A stretch of 64,000 nt of DNA from Sclerurus mexicanus. Its lineage: Eukaryota > Chordata > Aves > Passeriformes > Furnariidae. The stretch is from positions 1 through 64,000 of the forward strand of contig VWZF01005760.1 of NCBI GenBank assembly GCA_013396755.1. The letters run 5' to 3'. The notes under the pieces are model-generated. The model saw only the letters and a list, made by a program, of their open reading frames with translations, had not been told where the DNA came from and did not search any database. A program made the position numbers and the translations under genes. Of this stretch, positions 23,801 through 35,861 are shown one piece after another (position 1 is the stretch's first letter; each line of letters begins with the position of its first letter).

Positions 23801-26800
23801 TTTATTTATGTTTATCTGCACTCCTGTCAGTGGTAGGGAGTGAGTTGCTCTAAAAGCAAAACTATCTTTCTGTCCTCACTTTACTTTCGACTGAGGAGAA
23901 AAATCTTTTTGAAATATATTTGTACATTTGAAATAGTTCAAAGTATACTTTTGCTAAAGTGTTTCTAGAGTACTTGCTAACTATATAACCCAGAAAGTGC
24001 TTGAGAAACTTTATGAGTTAAGAGATTGTGAAAGAGTTTTCTGTGTGAATAGGGAATGCGGTTTCCATTGCTGCTTTCATATTTTGGGGAGGTGAAAACA
24101 CTGCAATTTTTAGCATGGGATTCAGTAATGTGTGCAAAATTTGTCTGAATTAGACCATTTAAACACTGTTTGCTTTTTTCCCTTAGAAAAGAAGAGCACT
24201 TTGTTCCTTAACTTTTCACTGGAACTTGGTTTCTCTTGTCTATGAACAGCAGAGACTCTGAAGAGTGAAGATACTAAGAAAAGTTATTTGAGGACTTTCA
24301 TCCTGTCTCTTTCCTGGACACTACTGTAGCTTAGAAGTGTGTGGTAGAAGACTTCCAGTGATAGCAGAAGTAGGAGGCATATAAGACACTAAGCTGGTAA
24401 AGGTTAAAGGTAGCAAATAAGAGACAAGCAGAAAAGGGAATAGCATGATGAGAGTCATCATCAGAGATTGAAACATGCATTTGTATTGATTCTTTCTTGC
24501 ACTTAAGTAAGCTGTGCTGTGACAGGTGAGTAAAGTAATAAGTGTTAGTCATTACATGTTGAAAGGGGTGGATCTTAATTCCGTTTTAAGTGCAAACCTC
24601 AATATTTCTGATTTAAGGTACCAGTACAGCAATTACCTGATAAATCCTTTCTTTAGGCGGCTACTTGCTAAGAATGAATTTAATGGCAAACCAGCACTTA
24701 AAGTTTCCTTGTCTCATTCCCTTTCTATTTTTCTTTCTCTTGTTTGCTCGTAACTGAGGAGAGAATGAGGCTTTTATGTTTTTGATGGCGTGGAGCTGCT
24801 AAATGATTGCTTCAACATACCTTATGGCATTCAAACCTTAGCAAGAATAGTCACCTGCCTCTTTTGAAAAATCAGTAGAGGATCATTTGATGACACTCCA
24901 AGTTGTACAGCTTGCAATAATCCTGTAGTGAGATAGGACAAGAATTTTCCGCCCCAGATACCTTTATCTTCCCTGTTTCATCCTGTAGTATCATTTGCTG
25001 ATTTTTTTATTCCTGATTCCACATAGTTTGTCCCTGTGTCCTTGTCTGCTCAGGAACGTACATGTACCCTGTGAAACTGTCTGGTATCTCATTCTGGTTC
25101 CAGTGACAGGTTGGGGAGTGCTTTCACTTAATTGATGTATATTTATTCAAAATAAACCTGTGATGCAAGTACTGAACATGCAGTGAGAGACTGTGTCTGA
25201 AGTTCTGACACCTTCATTTGTTTATCCAGTGTAAAGTAGAATTCTAATATTGCAGAGCTAATACAGCTGTGATAGCATCAGACAGTGTTAAAATACATAG
25301 TGATTGCGTGTGTGGGGTTTTTTTAACCAGTCTGTCATTTGCTTGGGGCTGTATGTTGTTGATTTTAGCATTAGTGAAAATGGCTACGGTAACTCTGAGA
25401 TAACGCTTTTATTCTTTATTTCTCTGGGAGTGATAGAGCTGCACTGTATCTTTCATCTCAGAGCATGTGAAATTAACAAATCAGGAAATGCTGCAGAGTA
25501 TTTGCTTATGTGTGCAAAGTATGTACTGCTGGCTACAGCCAAGGACTGACCTGGTACGTCAAGTGGGGCAAGTGGTCTAGACTGTGGTTTATCAAGACGT
25601 ATGTCTGAAGTCCTTGCCTGCTAGAGCTATTTCAGTTAAAACCTATCTTGACTTACAATATAGTGTTACAGTAGTTGTCATGCACAACATAAGCCTTAAT
25701 GAGAAGTTGTACACATGAAGGAAAATAGACCTTTTCTTAAATGAATGGAGCTGAGCTGTTTGCTACATATGTTGTCTTACTACAGTGTGGTTTAACAAAG
25801 GAATACTTCAGAACTCTGTTTTCTGAGTAGAGTAACTGATTCTACTTTGGAGTAATGGCTGAGTTAAGTTTTCATTTTTACAGGCAAGGGTCAATATATA
25901 GATCAAATAGAAAAAATTATTTACAACTTCAGAGATCTGTGCATATTACATTGTCAGTTCTTGGGTTTTTTTCCAGTTAAATAACTTGTATTTAATTCTT
26001 TGGCTATAATCCTGTGCTTTGAACATGAGGATTTCTCTACTTCCACTTACTAATGTTTGTAAGGTCTAAAGACAAGTTGAATTTTGTGAAATGGGTTTTG
26101 TTTTGGCTTTCTTGATACTTTTTTTCTTTTTAGTCTAAAAGAAGTCTTATAGGTATTTGAGATTTAACAATTTTTATATCACACAGATGACTGAAAACTG
26201 AAAAACTACACATGGAAGTAATGGAAGAGATTGAAAATGAACAAACATATTTACTATAGTAATATTTCCATAGTGATACACTTTCAGAAAGTCATGAATA
26301 GAAATGATGGTAAGATTCCAGAACTGTTGTGCTGTTGTGTGTAAGTTCTAATGAATTTACAGCAACCGGGAAGGAAAGTGGAGAAGTGTTGCAGAGAGGG
26401 GCAGTGCAGCCCACTGGGTCTGGACTGTCATGGTTCTGTTTACATGTCCTCCTGCTGCCGAAACTGACCCCAGGAGGTGATTTGACTGAAATGAAACTCC
26501 TTGTTTTAGAATTGTTTTCCAGCAGAATCAGCTTGTTGTGTCATTGAATGGATACTAGTTAGTGCTAGTGTGAGGCTGGAGGCAAGTCCAGAGCTGGGAG
26601 CAAAAGAGGAAAATGGTGCTGTGGAAATCAAGATGTTGATCAATCCTATTTGCCATGGAACTGTTGTTGTTGTCTTAGGTGTCCATTTCTTTTGTCGGGT
26701 GTCTCAGTTGTTTTCTTGTGCATGTCTTTTGTGTTCACCTTTGCTGTGAACCAGTAGTACAACTGTCACAGATGTTTTGATCCTAAATATGTTTTCTGTC

Positions 26801-29800
26801 ACCTGGAAACCTTTATGATGCTACAGAATTTTTTACTGACTTTTTAAATGTTTGTTGATCTGAAGCTTTTGTTGAAGAGCAGTTTTGTCATTGCACAGTT
26901 GCAGAATTAGAATCTGGTTTTGGGAATGTGCTGCTGTTGACAATATGTTTATGAATAGCTAATTTCTACTGTGCATGAAAGTAGATAAGAAATTCTTTGA
27001 CTTTGGTGCATTTTGTTCCTAGTTATTCATACAAAATGTTTTATGCTCTGCTACAAAGTGCCTCACCAGAATGATGGTGTAATTCAAGATTGTGCATGTT
27101 TTATTGCATGAAGCAAACTGGAGCCATTTGTCTTCATGCATTTGAAGTTGTCATCTCTGTGGACAAATTAACTTGGCCTTCATTTGGAAGGAGCAGCTAG
27201 TGGCTGAAAAGGGAAGTTATACAGTAGTTATGGTTTGCTTTTTGTGTTCCTTAAATAATTTCTAGGATTTTGCTTTGTGAGTGTAGTTTGGGTCTTTTTA
27301 AATAGCACATGTTCGGTGTTGCTGAATATTGCTCTTCGCAGTGACTTTTTTGTGCAGAGCTGTTAATTATGGTGAAGTTCCTACCTGATGAAGTCAATTT
27401 CTGGCTCTTGTTTTTAAAAGAGCTTCTAGTGGGAGAGATTTCTTCCCCCCCTTTTTTTAAGTCTACTTTTTAAAGACTAATTTGCTTTTGGAGTTCTTCT
27501 TGGTTAGGACTTCTGAGCTAGAGTCAGTCTGTCAATGTATTCTGTCAACTGAAACAATCATTTGCATCTAATAGAACGAGATCAGATGCTGTCCTTTGAA
27601 GTTGAATACTATTTGTACTTGAAGAAAGGCAACTTTATCCATCAACTCTGAATACGTATTGTATTCAAAGTAATTGTTTGGGTAGGTAAAGACATAGTGT
27701 CTCGGGGACAGCAAATTCTAATTTCTGCATACTCCTGCTGTGTGCTATACAATACTCTGTGTTGGTCCTGCTTTGATATGTCTGTGCTGTTTTTCTCAAT
27801 TCATGAAGTAAAAGTTTAATCTTTATTTGAAAAACAAAAAGAACAAACATACTTGGATGCCTTCCATGATATACTGTTTGTTCTGGTAATCAGGCTTTCA
27901 GTGTCCAGAAATACCAATTTTATTTTATTTTTTTTAGTATAGAGGAAACGGTCTAGAAGAATCTGTATTCTCTGCAAGGACACTCTTTTTATATTAGCAA
28001 CTTTCTTGTGTTTTTAATGAAGGAATAGTACTTCACACACCTATTATTTTCTTTTTCAATTACTTTCAAGTACTAAACTGTAGTCCAGGTAAGCTTATCT
28101 TAGAGCTTACAGATCTGAGCTGTGAAGAATTCTTACTCTGATTCAATGCCTGGCCCTTCCCTCTTGAGAGCTTGCGTTTCTCCTGGAGTTGGGAGTATAT
28201 GACAAAGATGCATCTGGTTTTAATAATGTGGCAGATGAACTTTTGATAAAATCTGTGAATTGTGTACAAGCACATCGCTTCATATGGCAGAAAATATGCC
28301 CAATGCATGATGAGTGGTGCCTGCCTTTTAGCTCTGTGGCAGCTGTATGTCTTAGTAGTATCTTGTTGAGATGGATTTGACCAAAACACAGGTGTCCTCT
28401 GTCGTACAGCTGCATGGCAGTGTTTTTGTTGGGAACACACTGTGGGGGAACAATTGTGGTCTCTCTTCTGCCTATCACTCTCTAGGACACTTCTGGACAA
28501 GGTGATTTGCGGACATGTAGTGGCATCTAATGGACTTTGCTTCTGTGGTTGCTATTACTTGTGAAGCTTCTTTGACCTATGTTTAATCTTTGGTGGGTTT
28601 GTAAGAGATGCTTGTGATACAAAATTTTCCTGTGAGCTAAGTGACATTTCTGTTCCATGGATTATCCACCACTCAAGTGTAGTTGTACTTCCGTTGTTAT
28701 GTGTGTGTTGTTACTGAGATGTGATGTAAATTTTAAAACATTTTGGCTGTCCTGAGTTGCGCTGTGAATACCCAGCTCTGTATACATGGTTTCTTGGTAC
28801 AGCACCAAATAATATACTTTGTTTTTTAAATAATTTTATAAGAAATATGGCAAACATCCTGTAAGGAACTCATGAGACTTTAGAAACTCAGAAGTTTAGG
28901 AGTTTAGTAGCTTATTTTATATAGAAAGTATACCTAAGCTCACTGTCCATCCAGATCTGATCCCCATATTCCTGAGACCTCTACAATGTATATTCAGTGT
29001 AGTCATGTAGCATAAAAAAGAAAACTCATGTGCTTTTCAGTTCATTCTGTTAGTGCTGTCTTAACTTATCATCATCTTGTACAGTAATTTGTGATAAATT
29101 TGAAATTACAAACCTTGCAAATGTTAGTTGTATTTTTTCTGAGGTATTAAATTTATTTTACTTATATCCCCAGCAATGGAAAGTTCTATTGGCTGCAGGA
29201 TCTGACCCAAATGGCGTTCTTCATGTGAAGATTTGCACTTAGGCTCCCTTTTTAGTTTGAATGGAATTCAGAGCAATTCACTTTGAAGAGCTATGGACTT
29301 CTCTCAGAAAGATTTGCAAAATAAGTTATGGTATGAGTCTAAGGTACAAAACTATTTAGTACTAAATTCCAGGATGAACAGTGACAAAACTAGAATTGAA
29401 GTGTCAATAGGGTTGGAGTGAGATCAAGAAAACAGGATATTGCTCTGAGGATCTGACTTGAATTTCACCCTTCTGAAGTAACAGTGTTCCCTTTAATTTA
29501 TGGATTAATTAATTAATTGGTTTGGAATGTAGACCAGTAGAGAAACCCTAGAAATCAAGGTATTTTCTTAAGTATTTTCATGTATTAATGTTCCTGGATA
29601 GTAGGAGTTTTGCCAAAGTTTTTCATATTTTCTTTTGCAGTTCCCAGCTGTGTCTAACACAGATGTTGCAAGCTGAGGTGGTGCTTTAGTGGGTTACATT
29701 GTGAAGGAGGATCATTTGGAATGGAAGTGTAAAATATTTTAAATATACTTGGTTTAAACATTGATTAGTAAATGGTCATACATAAGAGAATGCAATTCAA

Positions 29801-32800
29801 GGCAACAATCTGACAAGGCATAAAAACCTCTGTCACGTTGCGAGTATTCAAATGTTTGAAATGAACTGTTAACACATTTACAGTCATTCTGGTGAATAGT
29901 AGAATACTGTGGATGTGAATTATCATCTGAGACCTCTACATGACATTCCTGAAATAGTGTTTAAATGACTAGGAATATTATGGGATGCAGGAAAGTACAC
30001 AAACACTGGCTAGTGTGGTCAGTGGTTTACTACTGCAGCAAGTAAGCCTTAATACACAGGATTATTTAATACACAGTAAACTGATGATTTAAGTCTCTGA
30101 ACTTTGCATATTCTTTTCTGTTTGTTGTGGGTTTTTTCTGTTATTGAAAATGCCTAAGCTCTCTTTTTGTATCTACTCTTTGAGAGAAAGACTGTAGCGA
30201 ACTGAAGTTTGAGCTTTGCTAAGGCATTTTTAAGTGGTTAGGCTGCTGTTAGCTAAGTTGTTGATGCTATGGTCTAGAAGGTGAATTGCTGATAGCAAAA
30301 GAAGTTATGGTGATATGGATTTGGGGATTTGTTTCTTTCTTATGTTCTTATTTGCTTGTGTGGTGGTTGTTCTGCCTCACTTGCTAGCATGACTTAGAAT
30401 GATGTAAAATGGTGTTGAGGGGTGACAGTACTTACCAAAGTGCCCTTCTTGTGGCAGTGCTTATTGAGGTAGTAGGTTTCTAATAGATCTTTTGGGAATA
30501 AGCTCTCATAAACAGCTATTTTGTAATACTGTATTTGAAATTTATCAGTATTAGGATTTTGTCTGAACACCCTCTTTTTACTCGTGTGTGACTGGTACCC
30601 ATCTGTTTAAGACTTGCAGTGATGTTTAAAGCTGATGTGATGATGCACTCTATAACATCCAGATACCCTGAAAGGTTTCATGTGGCCTTGATGACGGTGA
30701 TGTCCTGATGAGTATTTTGATTACATAAGAACCTAGTACTTAATTTTAAACAAGATGATTGAATACTTGCAAAAATTTTGAAGGACAAGAAGCTTAAAGG
30801 AAGACATTACTTCTTAGCCCTTCAGACCAATTCATGGAATTCACCTCTCTGCAGGCAGTCACTTATGCAGATGCCTTATTAAAAGCCGACCTGTTGTAAA
30901 AAGCAGCTATATTGAAAACAGAGGAAGTTGTCAAAGTATATTCTTTGTGCTGGATTGCAAGCTGTTTGAAGGTATTGCACTGCAGAATGTTTATAAACTT
31001 TTTTCTTGGGCTCTCTCTTTCCGCCTTTCATGTCACATGAGTACTCTGATGTCTAGCAGAAGTTGAACTAGCTGTTTTTTTCCTCTTCATAAGAGAGTTA
31101 GACAGGTAGGGAGATTTTATACTGATCTTTTCTGCATCTTCTTTTTCCTACGGTGGCTCTTAGTGCAAAGGTCAGGTTTGACTGAAGAATGGTGGCATTG
31201 AAACAGAAAAGTGTGTATGAGCACATATCCTGGAAACGTAGTCTCGTGGTCACCTGAACTGTAGTCCTGACCATAACAGGTCAGGACTTTTGGCCCAGCT
31301 GATACAGAAGTCAGCATTGAGAGATGAGACCAGTACTTAAGCAAGTTTCACTTCATTATGGAATGTCTGGCGGCTCAGGAGGCCAGAAGCACTCCCAAGC
31401 CCCACTTTTCCCAGTTGAGATGTAGCTGAACAGTGTTACCTTTCTGTTTCTCCTGGGGATATCTCCTTTGGCTGTCGATCAGCCTGACATTGCTCAATGA
31501 TCTAGGTAAAAAGGAATATTGGGATGGCAAAATCTTTCTAAGTGACTGTTTCTATACTGTGGGAACTATTGTCTTTTCAGGAATGTCATCAGTGAAGTCA
31601 TAGAATTTTGAGCTAATCAAGGAGTGTAAATAAACTTCCTGCTACTGTGGACAAACTCGTTAAGATCAAAGTGAGGCATTTCAGAGACAAATTTTTTATC
31701 TCTAGAGTTAAGACCTTTGGATCTGCTGTAGAAATAGCCTAAGAATGTACTGGGTAATAGAAATCAGATATTAAGTTGGAAGGGAGGAGAGTGGGCAGAG
31801 AGTTTATATGATAAATAACAGTTTATTTTTAATTATTTTTTAACTAAAAAGGAGCAAACACAAAATTTTACAAAATCATGTTTACTGTTCTGTTTCTGAG
31901 AAACACATTAGTGCATCACTGTATTTCAGTTCTACCTGCTTGGTTGAGATATATTTGGTTTTCATGTGAAAACATCTCTAAGTTTCTTTCAGAGAATAAA
32001 ATGGTTCATGATACAAAATGATTGGGACAGTATTTGGCTGATACTTGTCCATTTGGGTGATCTGCACAGATAAATTTATGAAACAGAGAAATGGGACTAG
32101 CAGACACTGAAGTTTTGATTTTTTTGAATCAAATTTTGTGCTAGTAAAGGCTGAAGGTATTTCCATTTCCACCTTTTGCTTCTGTTTGACACCCTCCCTT
32201 CAACGGTACTATACAGTTGTTTGTGCAACGTTGCTGTGAATCAGAATAGAAAGGCTTAAAAGTAGCAAGAGCAAAAATCAAAAAGATCACAATAAAGGTC
32301 ATATTGCAACATAAGCTTATAGTACTTCTGCATCAGTGAAAAGCCAGTTTACCTCTTTTTTTTAAAAAAACCTCAACCACTGTTCACTTTAATAGTGTCT
32401 GTAAGAAGATTTAAATTTCAATTTGCTCGAGCTATCAATTCTACAAGCAAAAATATAGAAATTAAATTTCTTTATCATTTTGAAGACCAATGCTGCTTTA
32501 TTTGATATCGATATAGATCTCCAACACTCTGGAGTTATCATGTACTTCTAATAATTCGAATTTTAGAATTTGGTAGGGAAAATGTGTATTACATCAAGTG
32601 ATTGGTTTATTAAAGATACCTCTGTGTGGGCTATGTTATTTGCAGTGTAATATTAAAACTACTGCTAAATGTGCAAGACGCATCTTGTTACAATTTCTTT
32701 TTCCTTTTCTTAAAATGTGACTTTGGAAGGGACAGCATTTTAAAGTTTGTTCCAGAAGGCACTTTCAGAGATGGATGATTGAAAACAACTCTTCTGAATG

Positions 32801-35270
32801 GCACCTTGCTGTACTTCATAGATCATAACAGCTTTTATTCACCACTGTGATTGTTTTTTAAATTACTACCTGTGGATGAATACTTGAAAGAATTGGCCTG
32901 CTGGCTACGTTTGGTTTGATTGAGGGCTATCTTGAAGTTGCCTTTAAATTACATGGGGTTCTTGATGATCCTAGCATTTTCTAATCTTCTGTGTACTACA
33001 TGGTTTGTTTTGTTTCTTAAATTCTTGCAATTTTAGAAAGAATAGTAATTCGGTCTTTAATATATTCTTTGGTTTTAGAAAATATGTAATCTGAAGATAA
33101 AAGATACAGAGATACTTCTTTAGCAAATGATAGTTGCTGTTTGTTTTGCTTTGTTCTTCCACTGGAAGCCATAAATTATGTAATGGATAATTATTGTACT
33201 AATAGTTGCTGATAGACTGGAAACTGTTTAATTTATAAGAGATACATTTGTTATAGGGATAGCTCCAAGTGACATCCATAATAGTGGTGTTTGAAAGCAA
33301 AACTGCTTTAATAGTTTATTGAAAATACCAATGTGGCAGTGGTGTGCTATGTTGGTATTTCATTGGAGTGTCACTAATAAGCCAGACAGAAGAAAAGGGA
33401 AGAAATGAATGCCAGAAGAAAAAGTGACAGTTAAAGTTGCTTGAAATATTTAAATAAACATTTTTTTCAGAAGTTACGCTGTTGATAAGTCTGCATAGAA
33501 CATTCCATTCTTCTGTTTTGATGAAAAATTTGTGTCAGGGGCTCTTTTGGGAATGTAAAAGACTGGGAAGATTTTTATTGCTTGTTAGTGTGGCGGTCTG
33601 GAATGTGAAAGAGTCAGATTCCAGTCCCTTTCCTGGCTCGGAATGGCTTGGTGCTATTGAAAAGCCATTTTCCCTGAATGAATTAATGAGATGGAAGAGG
33701 CACCTGAACTTCCTAGTTCTTTTTCCTGAACTGCCATAACCCGAGGCAACAGGAAAATCTAGGTTTCAGTTTTGGAAATGGATCATTTTGAAAAATTCGG
33801 GAGGGAGAAGCAGACAAATAAAAAGCAGTGCTGTAGAAATTCCTGTGGAATGTAATCATTGTCCTCTAGATAGCATTGAGAGGTGTGCCTGTCACTAGAA
33901 ACATTCAACCAATCAAAGACTGTCTGTGATCTCCATAAATTCCTCTCAGATTTTTATCAACAGCAGTTCCCTGGTTCAGGTGCCATGTCCTTTGTGCCCT
34001 CTGTTCCTAGTATTTGATCAGAAAATAGCTCCAGTGAATAAGCAAAGGATAGAAATGTGGGGAAAAGAGTGGGTCTTAGCCTGTTCAAATACATCACTCC
34101 ATCTGTGTGAATAGTATGGAATAAGTAAGAGGTAGGTAAGGGTCATGGCAGTAGGAGCATGCGATGTTTTCCAATGCTCTGAAGTCTCCAATGCATTTTA
34201 ACTTGCTGGTAGTTTAACAGCACAACTAGGATCATTAGTGAGTGGCAGAAGGGCCATGATTTGCACTGTACTGTTCTTGTTAGTTCTGCTTTTTGGGCCA
34301 CAACAGCAAAATAGAAGGAAACAAAGACTTGAAGGTCAGGGTTGAGGTGTTTTAAGTCCTTGTATTATCATAGTGGGGAGTTTGCAGACTACAGACATCT
34401 CCCCCTAACCTCAGCTGAGGGTTTTCTCTGACCTCTCTCTACCTCATTCTGCACCTAGTGACTGTAAATCATGTTCTGCAAGAAACACGGTGTCCCACTT
34501 GGCTCTTCTGACAGACTTGGCAGTCTTTCTGTTAATGTGGGTACCACAGGAGCATCACGCCACATGAATCTTCTTGCCTGTGTCCCTGCTGCCCCTGCAG
34601 TTATCCATACTGCAGCACAGTCTAGGTTACAGCTATTCATAAGTATTTGGGCCATTCATAAAGAACTTCAGTTATAGCTTAAGCATAATAAATGTCAGTA
34701 CAGTAAAGGCCCTTTGGACATCAATTAGGCTTCCTAGTCAGGTTTGCTAAAGGAAGAGATTTTGTCTTCCCAAAGCCCAGTGAAAGAATCAATAAATGTC
34801 CTAGCCTGTTTTTTAGCTGGCACAGTGGATTGCCATGCTCCATCAACCAGACTAATTCTTTGGCTGCCAGTGAGGGTCACCAAGCACTGCTGCTTCCTTG
34901 TCTATCTCCCAGCAGCTGTCTGTAGAGGAACAACAAGAACAATCCAGGCATGGGAAAACAAGGAGATAACGCTGTTAGTTACTTTGCAAACTCTATTAAT
35001 CTGGGTTGCACAAGGCCATGCATTTCTTCTGCAGGCTCTTGTCAAATGAAGCCAGGTGTCATTATTAGAAATTACATGTGGTGATGTTTGGGTTTGGGTG
35101 GGGGTTTTTTGTGCTTATTAGGATTCCAAATAAAAGATGTCTGCTGTTAGGATTTTTGAAAGCAGAAATCGCTTCTAGACAGAAGATCTTGTATGTGTAG
35201 ATGCAGAAATGCTAATAATGATTGAATACTGTAATGTTAAGAAATGAGCAATACTGTTTCTTCACTGATA
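20813..35270 (+). other. WWC2: Presumed WWC2 intron 1, first part
   Basis: This is long AT-rich DNA without recognisable exons, RNA genes or large repeats. The plus strand appears enriched in T and G, with frequent poly-T tracts, which fits transcription-linked strand bias in an intron transcribed left to right. The longest frame is a 144-codon minus-strand frame at 28066-28500 without similarity I recognise. It is judged to be chance. Confidence 0.6.
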
Positions 35271-35661
35271 TGTGAGGATTGCTGTTGCATTCCTCGGGGA
35301 GAGAAGGAGGCACACTCCTCGATGGGGTGAAGAAGGAATGGCAGTTTATTGAGGTGGAGTTCAGGTTTATATAGCGGTCCAGGGAAGGTTCTGGAAAGGT
35401 AGGTGGGGAACGCAACAAAAAAGGAATAGGTGGGCGGAACTAGGGCGGAACGAGGATCATACAAGGGAAGGGGGGAAGGGGCATGTACAAATAAGGGGAG
35501 AACTTTGTGGAACATTACCATACAAGGAAAGGGGTGCAATGCACCAACTGTGAACCAATCAACAACTGCGCTATTAGACAACCAATCAGAACTGGTAACT
35601 AAGGGAGAGTTAACCAATAGGAACATTTGAAATTTTTACGATTCCAAACCTACTTATTACA
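35271..35661 (-). mobile_element. ERV LTR, minus orientation
   Basis: On the minus strand the element shows a TATA box (tatataaa, plus-strand 35366-35373) and an AATAAA poly(A) signal (35345-35350). It ends ...caatcctcaca at 35271. The U3 part carries three CCAAT words on the plus strand (35555-35559, 35582-35586, 35614-35618). The proposed start (tgtaataag on the minus strand, 35661) gives TG...CA ends and 391 bp, but no clear target-site duplication is seen and no purine-rich tract precedes it. The outer boundary is therefore uncertain. A 129-codon frame inside it is on the same strand but looks like chance translation of LTR sequence. Confidence 0.75.
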
Positions 35662-35698
35662 TCTCATAGAACTACCAAACTACACTAAGCGTAAACCA

Positions 35699-35860
35699 TT
35701 AAACTATGGACTCTTCTTCGGTATTGCCTCTCCAGGCTCTAGGGCGGTTGCGAGCAGGCAAGTCCTTTTGTTTCATTGATTCAGTTTCTCTATTTAGATT
35801 ATTAATCTTCCATAACTGATAATTGTCCGCTGCTCCCACCACAGATTGCTCTGATACCAT
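35699..35860 (-). other. Short open frame next to the LTR, possible ERV remnant
   Basis: A 53-codon frame with its own ATG runs from 35860 down to a TAA at 35699-35701. It ends 37 bp before the proposed LTR start in element orientation. Its composition is mixed and charged, unlike the AT-rich chance frames around it. Its place is that of a 3'-terminal viral coding segment before a 3' LTR. I recognise no specific family, and a frame of this length is easily found by chance. Confidence 0.25.
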
Positions 35861-35861
35861 T

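Noticed and set aside
28066..28500. 144-codon minus-strand open frame
   Set aside because: No recognisable domain, no splice or promoter context, and it is antisense inside an intron. A second overlapping frame is also open there, as expected for stop-poor chance sequence in 64 kb.
30465..30478. Exact 14-base match to the 5' part of let-7 (tgaggtagtaggtt)
   Set aside because: The following bases do not match let-7. No complementary arm lies within the next 100 bases, so no precursor hairpin can form. It is taken as a chance match.
35237..35626. 129-codon minus-strand frame across the LTR
   Set aside because: It spans the TATA box, poly(A) signal and U5 of the LTR, so it is translation of regulatory sequence rather than a gene.
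35848..35859. Minus-strand tggtatcagagc, identical to the initiator-Met primer site of plant copia elements
   Set aside because: It lies on the wrong side of the LTR for a primer-binding site, no copia domains are present, and the element has retroviral LTR signals. Coincidence.
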